Shown one piece after another: positions 55,701-62,971 of a stretch of DNA of 64,000 nucleotides (position 1 is the stretch's first letter; the number at the start of each line of letters is the position of its first letter). This DNA comes from Candidatus Siliceabacter maunaloa (GTDB lineage Bacteria; Actinomycetota; Thermoleophilia; Solirubrobacterales; Solirubrobacteraceae), in the NCBI GenBank assembly GCA_024330185.1, contig JANDLV010000006.1, positions 1 to 64,000 of the forward strand, written 5' to 3'. The notes below the pieces were generated by a model. The model saw only the letters and a program-made list of their open reading frames with translations. It was not told the DNA's origin and searched no databases. Both the position numbers and the translations under genes were made by a program.

Positions 55701-55774
55701 GCGGCAGCCCCGGCGGCGAAGGCGAGGGCGGTGGCGAGGACCGCGAGCAGGCTGACCAGTATCCGAGGGCTCAT
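52727..55774 (-). CDS. secreted endonuclease/exonuclease/phosphatase-family nuclease (ExeM/NucH-like)
   Basis: 1015 residues from ATG 55774, the start that gives a signal peptide ([23 protein letters not shown]). Order: lamin-tail domain ([21 protein letters not shown]), OB-fold ([26 protein letters not shown]), a second OB-like stretch, then the DNase I-like domain with [41 protein letters not shown] and the final SDHDSIIV. A Gly-Pro repeat linker (53336-53540) leads to a 202-residue module shared with the subtilase at 32720. An extracellular DNase for nutrient supply or biofilm change. Confidence 0.93.
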   Translation of the reverse strand: MSPRILVSLLAVLATALAFAAGAAAQAPEVRINEFHYDNTGTDEGEAIELAGPAGTDLTGWEIVLYNGNNGASYDTKTLSGPIPESGFVVQEYPPNGIQNGSPDGIVLANAAGEVVDELSYEGSFTAVGGPADGMLLEDIGAQEAGSEPAGQSLQLIDGVWTGPLENTFGRANVAEEEPPPGPPPVCDAEGATPIAQIQGSGNESALVGQEVETRGVVVGDFQPGLDGVFIQDPQGDGDPATSEGLFVFDPDAAALDEGDAVRVRGTADEFFGLTQVDEVDEFTICDEAAALPAPTELPVPSDGGERERLEGMLVRVSGDLAATDTFNTNRFGEVLLASGGPLVNPTEAVEPGPEARALAADNARRALLLDDGSNARDPEPVPYLAPGDPVRRGDTVTRLTGVLSFGFGNYRVQPTEPLAFAEVNARPAGPPQVGGDVRAASFNVLNYFTTLDTPENPEARGASTPEEFDDQEAKIVDAINNLDAGVVALQEIENNGDVATQSLVDALNEDAGANTWAAVPEPDPYGETDAIKNAMIYRPAMVERVGESVSLTDEPAFDNAREPLAQTFRAGDEVFTVLSNHFKSKGCGALTDKPPESDANADQEDGQGCFNADRVDQARALLGFVTELRESSDDPDVLVLGDLNSYGMEDPIDVLREAGLVDLLAGIPVAERYTFTFFGAHGRLDHALVTPELAERVAGADTWMTNADEAFAYGYSGAEELFAEDEFRASDHDSIIVGLGTTPDEGEEPPGGEQPSPGGGPPPGAGSPPGAGPPPGAGGSPPGAGPPPGAGGSPPGAGPPPGAGPPQGLPRWPAKLQVSRARVRRADRELDVLAPITRRASGEIDATFRAAGEDTGFEQPIDAENGRLRFRQEIGADQARMGTGILTMRYPGNEDTRPQEVRLRAANNPSDLEPERPVITEDGRLVAEGTVDDDARGVVRLRLGWARGGQERTLERQIEIEDGRWALDEELDEDTLRSLRGREGTTHSVIAFTGYLPERMRGEIHTFQVADLPG
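52730..53335 (-). other. C-terminal module, copy B (nuclease)
   Basis: The last 202 residues of the secreted nuclease, from PAKLQV to the stop, aligned with copy A at 32723-33322. In the first 90 aligned positions I count 48 identities by hand, without a gap. The linkers before the two copies are both Pro-rich but built of different repeats. Confidence 0.85.
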
Positions 55775-55875
55775 GCCCGGCAGGGTGGCTTGACCGCCCC
55801 CTGGGCTTGTGACAGGAAAGTGAAGTAACACGTTCGTCACATCGCGGCCCCCGCGCGCAGGAAGGGTGCCCGATC
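55775..55875. promoter_or_regulatory. divergent promoter region between nuclease and 5'-nucleotidase
   Basis: 101 bp between two start codons. It is less GC-rich than its surroundings and holds TGTGAC (55808-55813) and GTCACA (55836-55841), an inverted repeat with a 22-base spacer. One regulator could control both secreted enzymes; none is identified. Confidence 0.4.
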
Positions 55876-57618
55876 ATGCACAAGCGCTCCCTCTCCCTCT
55901 CCCTCGCCGCAGGCGCGATCGCGGCCGTCGTGGCCGCCGCGCCGGCCGCCGCTCAGGAGCGGTTCACCCTCACCGTCCTACACCACAACGACGGTGAGTC
56001 CCAGCTCGTCAACGCCGGCTCGGGAGAGCTGGAGGAGTTCGGTGGCGTCGCGAGGTTCGAGACGCTCGTCCGTGAGCGCCGGCGCAACGCGCTGTGCGGC
56101 TGGCGCTGCGGCTCCATCATGGTCTCCTCGGGCGACAACTTCCTGGCCGGGCCGGAGTTCAACGCGAGCCTCGACAAGGGCGTGCCCTTCTACGACGCCC
56201 TGGCCATGAAGCGCATCGGCTACGACGCGATCACCATCGGCAACCACGAGTTCGACTTCGGACCAGAGATCCTCTCGGGCTTCATCCGCGGCTTCCCGAC
56301 GCGCATGCCGTTCGTCGCGGCCAACCTCGACGTCAGCGGCGCACCGGGCCTCGCGCGGCGCGAGGAGGAGGGCCGCATCGCCCGCTCGGTCGTCATCCGC
56401 GAGCGCGGTCGGCGCATCGGGATCATCGGCGCGACCACCCCCACCCTGCCGCTGGTGTCCAACCCCGGCCCGGTCGAGGCCGACGACGACGTGCGCGAAG
56501 CCATCCAGGACGAGGTGACCCGCCTCAAGGACGACGGCGTGGACATCATCGTCGCCTCCACGCACCTGCAGTCCATCGACGAGGAGGTCGCCCTTGTGGA
56601 GGAGCTGCGCGGCGTCGACGTGGTCGTGGCGGGCGGCGGTGGCGAGCTGCTGGCCAACGAGGACGACGAGCTCGCGCCCGGCGACGAGGCCCAGGGCCCC
56701 TACCCCGTGGTCCAGGAGGACAGCCTGGGTCGCGACGTGCCGATCGTCACCACCACCGGTGACTACCGCTACCTCGGGCGCCTCATCGTGCGCTTCAGCG
56801 AGTCGGGCCTGGTGACGTCCATCGGTCGCGAGCGCAGCGGTCCCGACGTGGTGGGCCCGGACATCGAGCCCGACGCGGAGATGACACAGGCCGTCGTCGA
56901 CCCCGTGCGCGAGTCGATCGCCACGCTGGACGAGACAGTGATCGGGAGCTCCGAGGTGCCCCTGGACGGCACCCGCGATGGCGTGCGCACCCGGGAGACC
57001 AACCTCGGCAGCCTCGCCACCGACAGCCTGCTCTTCGCCGCGCAGCGCGGCGGGACGCCCGCCGACGTCGCGCTGCAGAACGGCGGCGGCATCCGCAACG
57101 ACTCGGTCTTCGAGGCCGGTGAGCTGACCGAGCTGCAGACCTTCGACGCCCTGCCCTTCAGCAACTTCGTGGCCGTCGCCCCGGATGTGCCAGCGCAGGC
57201 GCTGAAGGAACTGCTGGAGCGGGGCGTCTCGGGGGTCGAGGAGCGCGAGGGCCGCTTCGCCCAGGTCGGCGGCATGCGCTTCACCTACGACCCGTCCCAG
57301 ACCGCACAGGAGCTGGCCGAGGACGGCACCGTGGCCACCCCCGGCCAGCGCGTGCGCGAGCTGGCGCTCGACGACGGGCGTGTTCTCGTCCAGAACGGGC
57401 AGGTCGTCCAGGGCGCGCCAGCGGTGAGGGTCGCGACGATCGACTTCCTGGCCCGGGGCGGCGACGGCTACCCCTTCGGCGACCTCGAGTTCTCCAGCCT
57501 GGACGTCACCTACCAGCAGGCCCTGCGCGACTACATCGCCGACGGGCTGGGCGGGCAGGTCACCGCCGCGCAGTATCCCGAGGGCGGCACCGGGCGCATC
57601 ACCGCCGCGGGGGGCTGA
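55876..57618 (+). CDS. secreted metallophosphatase/5'-nucleotidase
   Basis: 580 residues. Signal peptide SLSLSLAAGAIAAVVAAAPAAA then QERFTL. Metal-site motifs: LHHNDGESQL, SSGDNFLAG, GNHEFDFGPEIL, STHL, and VAGGGGELL in place of the usual GGHxH (only partly conserved). C-terminal 5'-nucleotidase domain: ETNLGSLATDSLL, LQNGGGIRND, LPFSNFVAV and ARGGDGYPF. It strips phosphate from extracellular nucleotides, a natural partner for the divergent nuclease. Confidence 0.92.
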   Translation: MHKRSLSLSLAAGAIAAVVAAAPAAAQERFTLTVLHHNDGESQLVNAGSGELEEFGGVARFETLVRERRRNALCGWRCGSIMVSSGDNFLAGPEFNASLDKGVPFYDALAMKRIGYDAITIGNHEFDFGPEILSGFIRGFPTRMPFVAANLDVSGAPGLARREEEGRIARSVVIRERGRRIGIIGATTPTLPLVSNPGPVEADDDVREAIQDEVTRLKDDGVDIIVASTHLQSIDEEVALVEELRGVDVVVAGGGGELLANEDDELAPGDEAQGPYPVVQEDSLGRDVPIVTTTGDYRYLGRLIVRFSESGLVTSIGRERSGPDVVGPDIEPDAEMTQAVVDPVRESIATLDETVIGSSEVPLDGTRDGVRTRETNLGSLATDSLLFAAQRGGTPADVALQNGGGIRNDSVFEAGELTELQTFDALPFSNFVAVAPDVPAQALKELLERGVSGVEEREGRFAQVGGMRFTYDPSQTAQELAEDGTVATPGQRVRELALDDGRVLVQNGQVVQGAPAVRVATIDFLARGGDGYPFGDLEFSSLDVTYQQALRDYIADGLGGQVTAAQYPEGGTGRITAAGG

Positions 57619-57634
57619 GCCGAGGCCAGGGCCG

Positions 57635-57659
57635 GGGCGGGCGCCGGCGGCGCCCGCCC
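57635..57659. terminator. 11-bp perfect hairpin between convergent genes
   Basis: GGGCGGGCGCC (57635-57645) and GGCGCCCGCCC (57649-57659) pair exactly over GGC. It lies between the ends of the 5'-nucleotidase and lytic transglycosylase genes. A bidirectional terminator without a T tract. Confidence 0.8.
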
Positions 57660-57665
57660 GCATCC

Positions 57666-58346
57666 TTATAGGCCCAGCTCGCGCGGATAGGCATCGGCGT
57701 AGTCGTCGCGGGCCTCGAGCACCTTGTCCACGTAGGCGCGCGTCTCGGGGAACGGGATGGCGTCGACCTCGAAGTCACGGCCCTCGACGTCGGCCTCGGC
57801 CAGCCAGCGGTTCACGTTGGTCTCGCCGCCGTTGTAGGCCGCCAGCGCGACCACCTCGTCGCCGTCGTACTGGTCGAGAAGGTAGCGCAGGTAGAACGAC
57901 CCGTAGGCGATGTTGACCTGCGGCGTGGCCAGATCCTCGGTCACGAACCGGGTGCCGCCCGAAAGGTTGGCGATGTACCGCGCCGTCTCGGGGGTGATCT
58001 GCATCAGTCCGCGCGCGCCGGCCGACGAGGTCTGGTCGCGAAAGCGCGACTCCTGGTAGATCACCCCGGCGATGAGCTCGGCGTCGAGGTCCTTCTCCCG
58101 CGCCTGCTGGCGGATGATGTCCGCGTGGCGCAGCGGCAGCGTGAGCTCCCGGGCGACGTCGCCCAGGCGCGGCAGCAGCGTCGCCGCCAGCAGCGCGGCC
58201 AGTGCGCCGACCGCCGCGAGGCCCAGCAGGCGCCGTCGCCGCGAGGCCGCCCTTCCCCGCCGCCCGCCAGGGGCGCCGCGCACAGGTGGGCGCTTGCGCT
58301 TGTGCTGGGTGCGCCGGGTCGGCGGTCGGCTGCTGGTGGCGCTCAT
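57666..58346 (-). CDS. membrane-anchored lytic transglycosylase (SLT domain)
   Basis: 226 residues. Arg-rich N-terminus of about 40 residues, one membrane helix (LLGLAAVGALAALLAATLL), then a soluble lytic transglycosylase domain: catalytic Glu in GVIYQESRF, GARGLMQITPETA, NIAYGSFYLRYLL and ALAAYNGGETNVNRW. It cleaves peptidoglycan on the outer face of the membrane. It precedes coaE on the other side only by position; same strand, coaE starts upstream. Confidence 0.92.
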   Translation of the reverse strand: MSATSSRPPTRRTQHKRKRPPVRGAPGGRRGRAASRRRRLLGLAAVGALAALLAATLLPRLGDVARELTLPLRHADIIRQQAREKDLDAELIAGVIYQESRFRDQTSSAGARGLMQITPETARYIANLSGGTRFVTEDLATPQVNIAYGSFYLRYLLDQYDGDEVVALAAYNGGETNVNRWLAEADVEGRDFEVDAIPFPETRAYVDKVLEARDDYADAYPRELGL

Positions 58347-58360
58347 GCTTGTCGGATGGC

Positions 58361-58969
58361 TCAGGGGGTGCGGTTCGTCTCCCGGAGCGCAGCGAGCACG
58401 CCGGACAGCTGTTCCTCCAACTCGTCAACGGTCCCACTGTTGCGTACCGCGTACGTCGCCCGCGCCGCCTTCTCGTCCTGCGTGAGCTGGCGGGCGGCCC
58501 GCTCGTCCACGACCTGGTGCCCACGGGCGGCGGCGCGCTGCGCACGCACCTCCTCGTCGGCCACCACGGCGAGCGTAGCGTCGTACACGCCCTCCATGCC
58601 GGCCTCGAAGAGCAGCGGCGTCTCGACCACGGCCGCGAGCGGCGGCGGGTCCTTCTCGCCCAGTGCCTCATACCACGCTGCCACCCGCGCTCCGACGCGA
58701 GGCCACAGAAGCTCTTCCAGCCAGGTGCTCTCATCGGGGGCGGCGAAGGCCCGCCGGGCCACCGTGGGACGATGGATCACGCCATCGGGAGCCACCTCGG
58801 GCCCCCAGCGGGCGACCACCGCCTCGCGCACCTCCTGCGAGCCGTACAGCTCGTGGACGACCGCGTCGGTCGACAGCGTGGCCGCGCCCAGGCGCCCGAG
58901 CGCTGCCAGCGCCGTCGACTTGCCCGCGCCCAGGCCGCCGGTCAGGCCGACGAAGGGGACGCGGGCCAT
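58361..58969 (-). CDS. coaE: dephospho-CoA kinase CoaE
   Basis: 202 residues from ATG 58969. P-loop GLTGGLGAGKST (about 8-19), then LSTDAVVHELY (substrate Asp), VVETPLLFEAGME and the lid ARGHQVVDERAARQLTQDEKAARA. Last step of CoA synthesis, completing the pathway fed by panBCD in this window. It starts 11 bp after rpsA, so it shares the ribosomal-protein transcript. Confidence 0.95.
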   Translation of the reverse strand: MARVPFVGLTGGLGAGKSTALAALGRLGAATLSTDAVVHELYGSQEVREAVVARWGPEVAPDGVIHRPTVARRAFAAPDESTWLEELLWPRVGARVAAWYEALGEKDPPPLAAVVETPLLFEAGMEGVYDATLAVVADEEVRAQRAAARGHQVVDERAARQLTQDEKAARATYAVRNSGTVDELEEQLSGVLAALRETNRTP

Positions 58970-58980
58970 CGTGGTGCCGG

Positions 58981-60204
58981 CTACTCCTCGCCGCGGGCGA
59001 AGATGTCCTCGGACAGGCCCAGCTCGGGCACGTCGTCCAGGTCGCCGGCGGTCGCCTCGAACTCCTCGCCCACGCCCTCGCCGTCCTCGTCGACGCGCTT
59101 GACGCTGAGCGACAGCCTGCGACGCTCGGAGTCGATCTCGAGGATGCGCACCTTGACCGGGTCGTCGGGCGCGACGACCTCGCGCGGGTTCTCGACGTGG
59201 TGCTGGGCGAGCTCGGAGATGTGGACCAGGCCCTCCACGCCGTCGAGGATCTCCACGAAGGCGCCGAAGGTGACGACCTTGGTGACCTTGCCGTCGAGCT
59301 CGTCGCCCACGGTGTAGGTGTCGACGATGCGCTGCCACGGGTCCTCCTGGGTCTGCTTGAGCCCCAGGGAGATGCGCTGGCGGTCGCGGTCGATGTCCAG
59401 CACCTTGACCGCGACGGTGTCGCCGATGTTGAGGAGCTCGCTGGGGTGGTTGACGTGGGACCACGACAGCTCGGAGATGTGGATCAGCCCGTCGATCCCG
59501 TTGAGGTCCACGAAGGCACCGAAGTCCACGATGTTGGAGATCTGACCCTCCACCACGAGGCCGGGCTGCAGGCGGTCGAGGATCTCCTGGCGCTGCTCCT
59601 TGCGCTCCTCCTCGAGCACCGCGCGGCGGGAGAGCACGACGTTGTTGCGCGAGCGGTTGAGCTCGATGACCTTGCACTCGATCTTCGTGTCCTTGTACTC
59701 ATCCAGGTTGGGCACGCGGCGGATGTCGACCAGCGAGGCGGGCAGGAAGCCGCGGATCCCCAGGTCGACGATCAGGCCGCCCTTGACGACCTCGATGACG
59801 GAGCCGATGACGGGCTCGCCGGACTCGGCGGCGGCCTCGATGCGCCGCCAGGCCTTCTCGAAGCGGGCACGCTTCTTGGAGACGATGAGGCGACCGTCCT
59901 GGTCCTCCTTGGTGAGGACCAGCGCGTCGACCTCGTCGCCGAGTGAGACCTCGTCGTTGGGGTCGACCGACTTGCGGATGGAGAGCTCGTTGTTGGGGAT
60001 GACCCCCTCGCTCTTGTAGCCGACGTCGACGAGCACCTCGTCGTTGTCGATGCGTACGACTATGCCGGTGAGGACCTCGCCCTCCTCGAAGGGCTTGAGC
60101 GTGGCGTCGTAGTTGGGCACGATCTGCCCGTCGATCTCGAGCAGCAGGCCATCGGATCCCTCTACGACCTTGGCCGTGGTGGGCGGAATTGTGGTTGCGG
60201 TCAT
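58981..60204 (-). CDS. rpsA: 30S ribosomal protein S1
   Basis: 407 residues from ATG 60204. Four S1/OB repeats: about 35-105 (GEVLTGIVVRIDNDEVLVDVGYKSEG), 120-190 (GEPVIGSVIEVVKGGLIVDLG), 205-275 (GLVVEGQISNIVDFGAFVDLNGIDGLIHISEL) and 290-365 (DELDGKVTKVVTFGAFVEI), plus an acidic tail. Four repeats, compared with six in E. coli, is normal for actinobacteria. It supports translation initiation. The frame upstream to 60369 is a shadow. Confidence 0.96.
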   Translation of the reverse strand: MTATTIPPTTAKVVEGSDGLLLEIDGQIVPNYDATLKPFEEGEVLTGIVVRIDNDEVLVDVGYKSEGVIPNNELSIRKSVDPNDEVSLGDEVDALVLTKEDQDGRLIVSKKRARFEKAWRRIEAAAESGEPVIGSVIEVVKGGLIVDLGIRGFLPASLVDIRRVPNLDEYKDTKIECKVIELNRSRNNVVLSRRAVLEEERKEQRQEILDRLQPGLVVEGQISNIVDFGAFVDLNGIDGLIHISELSWSHVNHPSELLNIGDTVAVKVLDIDRDRQRISLGLKQTQEDPWQRIVDTYTVGDELDGKVTKVVTFGAFVEILDGVEGLVHISELAQHHVENPREVVAPDDPVKVRILEIDSERRRLSLSVKRVDEDGEGVGEEFEATAGDLDDVPELGLSEDIFARGEE

Positions 60205-60242
60205 GTGCGGTTGAAGGGTACCCACGTATCCTCTGTCGCCGC

Positions 60243-61454
60243 ATGCCGGTGCGAGCGACCAAGCGCGGGGCCGAGCGGACGCCCCTGGACGGCTCCTGGG
60301 ACGTCGTGATCTGCGGCGCCTCCTTCGCCGGGCTGGCCGTGGCGCGCGAGCTGCGCGCCAGCGACGCACGGGTGCTCGTGCTCGACCGCTACGAGATCGG
60401 CGAACGACAGACCAGCGCGTGCGCCGCGCCCACGCAGTGGCTGGTCAACCTGGGTCTCGACGGGGCCATCCAGCAGACGTTCTCATCGTTGCTGGTGCAC
60501 GCGCCGCGCGGGCGCTCCTTCCGCTGGTCGCTGCCCTGGACGTTCTCGACCTTCGACTACCGGACGCTGTGCGCCCTGCTGGCCGCCCAGGGCGACTTCA
60601 CGTTCGAGACGGCGAAGATCTCGGGGAGAACGGGTTTCGCCGTACGCAACGCCTCCGGCGCCGCTCCCGGCGACGTCACACCACGCAACGCCTCCGGCGA
60701 CGTCACCGTTCACACCGACCGCGGCGACGTTTCGGCGCCGCTGGTCGTCGATGCGCTGGGCTGGCGGCGAGTGCTGAGCGCGGAGGCCAACGTGCAGCCG
60801 CCCCGTGCGCGGCTGTCGCGGGGACTGGAGATCCACCCGGACGGCAACGGCCGGGACCTGGAGCTGTGGCTCGACCCCAGGTACGTGCGCGCGGGGTACG
60901 GATGGAGCTTCCCCGCCGACACGGAGGTGCGCGTCGGTGTGGGCTCCTTCGAGCCGCGCGACCACGTCAAGGAGCCCACGCTGGCGCTGGCCCGCGAGGT
61001 GGACGTCCCGGCCGTCAGGTTCCAGGGCAACTGGATCCCCCACCAGATCCGCGCCGCCGTCGACGACGGCGTGTTCTTCGTCGGCGACAGCGCAGGCCAC
61101 TGCCTGCCCACCACCGCGGAGGGCATCCGCACAGCGCTGTACTTCGGCATCGCCTGCGGGCGCGAGCTGCGCGCCGTGCTGGACGGCCAGCGCACGCGGG
61201 AGGAGGTGCTCGCCCGCTACGCCGCGTTCTCAGGCGAACACGCATGGAAGTTCGGCGCGCTGCTCAAGGTGCAGAACGCGGTCGGGCGCCTGAACCCGAC
61301 GCCGCTCATGCCGCTGGTCCTGCGCGCGCTCACCAGCCGTCGCCTGGCGCACTGGGCCTTCGAGCACTACCTGGCCATCGCGCCGCCCTCGTTCGCCCTC
61401 GCCGGCGAGCCGCTCCCCTCTCCACGGGCGCGCGCAGCCGCCGCCGCGGCCTAG
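60243..61454 (+). CDS. FAD-dependent oxidoreductase, geranylgeranyl reductase-like
   Basis: 403 residues from ATG 60243, ten bases after TATCCT. FAD loop VVICGASFAGLAVARELRA, acidic VLVLDRYEIGERQTSACA, GYGWSFPADTEVRVGVGSF and the second FAD motif FFVGDSAGHCLPTTAEGIRTALYFG match the geranylgeranyl reductase/p-hydroxybenzoate hydroxylase fold; GDSAG and PTTAEGI are GGR-like. It could saturate isoprenoid chains (quinones, lipids). Residues about 134-155 hold an odd repeated RNASG...GDVT insertion. Confidence 0.85.
   Translation: MPVRATKRGAERTPLDGSWDVVICGASFAGLAVARELRASDARVLVLDRYEIGERQTSACAAPTQWLVNLGLDGAIQQTFSSLLVHAPRGRSFRWSLPWTFSTFDYRTLCALLAAQGDFTFETAKISGRTGFAVRNASGAAPGDVTPRNASGDVTVHTDRGDVSAPLVVDALGWRRVLSAEANVQPPRARLSRGLEIHPDGNGRDLELWLDPRYVRAGYGWSFPADTEVRVGVGSFEPRDHVKEPTLALAREVDVPAVRFQGNWIPHQIRAAVDDGVFFVGDSAGHCLPTTAEGIRTALYFGIACGRELRAVLDGQRTREEVLARYAAFSGEHAWKFGALLKVQNAVGRLNPTPLMPLVLRALTSRRLAHWAFEHYLAIAPPSFALAGEPLPSPRARAAAAAA
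60644..60706. repeat. in-frame imperfect repeat within the flavoprotein gene
   Basis: ACGCAACGCCTCCGGCG begins at 60644 and again at 60683, 39 bp (13 codons) apart, each leading to GGCGACGTCAC; copy 1 has an extra 12 bases. The reverse complement contains ACGTCGCCGGAGG, the core of the 39-bp tandem repeats at 39904-40020. Confidence 0.7.
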
Positions 61455-61478
61455 GCGCCTCTCCCCCGCCCCGTCCGC

Positions 61479-62513
61479 ATGCTGGGAGGCCGCGACATCG
61501 CCATCGATCTGGGCACGGCCAACACGTTGGTCTACGTGCGCGGGGAGGGCGTGGTGCTCTCCGAGCCCTCGGTGGTGGCCACCGACCAGCGCACCGGCGA
61601 GGTGCACGCGGTGGGCGCCGAGGCCGAGCGGATGATCGGGCGCACCCCCGCGAGCATCTCAGCCATCCGCCCGCTGCGCCACGGCGTGATCGCCGACTTC
61701 GAGACCACCGAGGAGATGCTGCGCTACTTCATCGGCAAGGTGCACCGCAGCCGCTTCGCGCACCCGCGCGTCGTGATGTGCGCGCCCTCGGGCGTGACCG
61801 ACGTCGAGCGCCGGGCGGTGGAGGAGGCCTGCCTGGGCGCCGGCGCGCGCCAGATGCACCTCATCGAGGAGCCGGTCGCCGCGGCCATCGGCGCGGGGCT
61901 GGACATCGCGGAGCCCACCGGGCGCCTGGTGGTTGACGTCGGCGGCGGCACGAGCGAGGTGGCGGTCATCTCGCTGGGGGGCATCGTCGTCTCGGAGTCC
62001 CTGCGGGTGGGCGGCTACGAGCTCACCGAGGCCATCGCGACCCACGTGCGCCGCACCCACGACGTCGCCATCGGCGAGGCCACCGCCGAAGCGGTCAAGC
62101 TCGACATCGGCTCCGCCGGCCCGGCGGTCGGTGGGCGTGAGGGCGAGGCCCAGGTGCGCGGGCGCCACCTGGCCTCCGGCCTCCCGGTCACCGTCACCCT
62201 GACCGCCGCCGAGGTGCGCGCGGCGCTGGCCGACTCGGTGCAGGCCATCGTCGACGCCGTGCGCGCCACCCTCGAGGCAACGCCGCCCGAGCTGGCCTCC
62301 GACGTCATCAACGGCGGCATCCTGCTGGCCGGCGGCGGCTCGCTGCTTCAGGGCTTCGCAGAGCGCCTCTCCGAGGAGACGGGCATCCCGGCGGTGCTGG
62401 CCGAGTCGCCCCTCACCTGTGTGGTCATCGGCTCCGGCCGCTCCCTCGAGGAGTTCGACACGCTCGCGCGCAGCGACGGCGGCGCCCGGCGCCGGCGCAC
62501 GTGGTGGCGCTGA
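61479..62513 (+). CDS. mreB: MreB-family actin-like protein
   Basis: 344 residues. Actin-type ATP motifs: phosphate 1 IAIDLGTANTLVYV, phosphate 2 LVVDVGGGTSEVAVIS, adenosine motif ILLAGGGSLLQGFAERL; also EEPVAAAIGAGL. Length fits MreB/Mbl. It steers side-wall peptidoglycan synthesis in rods. No mreC/mreD follows; a DMT transporter gene converges 12 bp away, so it is a lone mreB. Confidence 0.95.
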   Translation: MLGGRDIAIDLGTANTLVYVRGEGVVLSEPSVVATDQRTGEVHAVGAEAERMIGRTPASISAIRPLRHGVIADFETTEEMLRYFIGKVHRSRFAHPRVVMCAPSGVTDVERRAVEEACLGAGARQMHLIEEPVAAAIGAGLDIAEPTGRLVVDVGGGTSEVAVISLGGIVVSESLRVGGYELTEAIATHVRRTHDVAIGEATAEAVKLDIGSAGPAVGGREGEAQVRGRHLASGLPVTVTLTAAEVRAALADSVQAIVDAVRATLEATPPELASDVINGGILLAGGGSLLQGFAERLSEETGIPAVLAESPLTCVVIGSGRSLEEFDTLARSDGGARRRRTWWR

Positions 62514-62525
62514 GGGCGCGCTCGC

Positions 62526-62969
62526 CTAGTCACGCACGATCAGGTACACGCCCGCCGCCAGCAGCACGACGCCGACGATGCGGCCGAGCGTGATCGGCTG
62601 GCGCTCGACACCCAGCAGGCCGAAGTGGTCGATGGCGACCGACGCGCTGAGCTGGCCCGCGATCGTCGCGGCCACCACTGCGCCGGCGCCGAGCGTGCGC
62701 ACGGTGACCAGCACCGTCGTCACGTAGGCCGCCCCCAGCAGGCCTCCGGTGAGGTAGTACCACGGCAGGCCGCGGGCGTCGGGGAGCTGGCCGTAGCCCC
62801 CGCGGGCCAGCCCGGCGATGGCCGCCAGCAGCACCGTCCCGATCACGAAGGACAGGAACGCCGCCTGGAAGGAGCCCACGCGCTGGCCCAGCGTCGCGTT
62901 GATGGGCGCCTGCAGCGCGATGAAGCCGCCGACCACCGCGGTCAGCGCGACGGCGGCGCCGCGATCCAT
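62526..62969 (-). CDS. small DMT-family transporter (DUF606/YdcZ-like)
   Basis: 147 residues from ATG 62969, five membrane helices: ALTAVVGGFIALQAPINATLG, QAAFLSFVIGTVLLAAIAGL, YYLTGGLLGAAYVTTVLVTV, GAVVAATIAGQLSASVAIDHFG and IVGVVLLAAGVYLIV. The GAGxVxAxxIAGQLxxSVxIDHFG signature is that of the YdcZ (DUF606) half-size transporters, which work as dimers. Substrate unknown. It follows the polA stop by two bases. Confidence 0.88.
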   Translation of the reverse strand: MDRGAAVALTAVVGGFIALQAPINATLGQRVGSFQAAFLSFVIGTVLLAAIAGLARGGYGQLPDARGLPWYYLTGGLLGAAYVTTVLVTVRTLGAGAVVAATIAGQLSASVAIDHFGLLGVERQPITLGRIVGVVLLAAGVYLIVRD

Positions 62970-62971
62970 CC

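Noticed and set aside
55808-55841. Rex or CRP binding site between nuclease and nucleotidase
   Set aside because: The arms TGTGAC/GTCACA are 22 bases apart, too far for either consensus; kept only as a possible operator.
58072-59317. Plus-strand frames opposite coaE and the lytic transglycosylase
   Set aside because: Low-complexity Ser/Arg/Pro products; the minus-strand genes carry complete family motifs.
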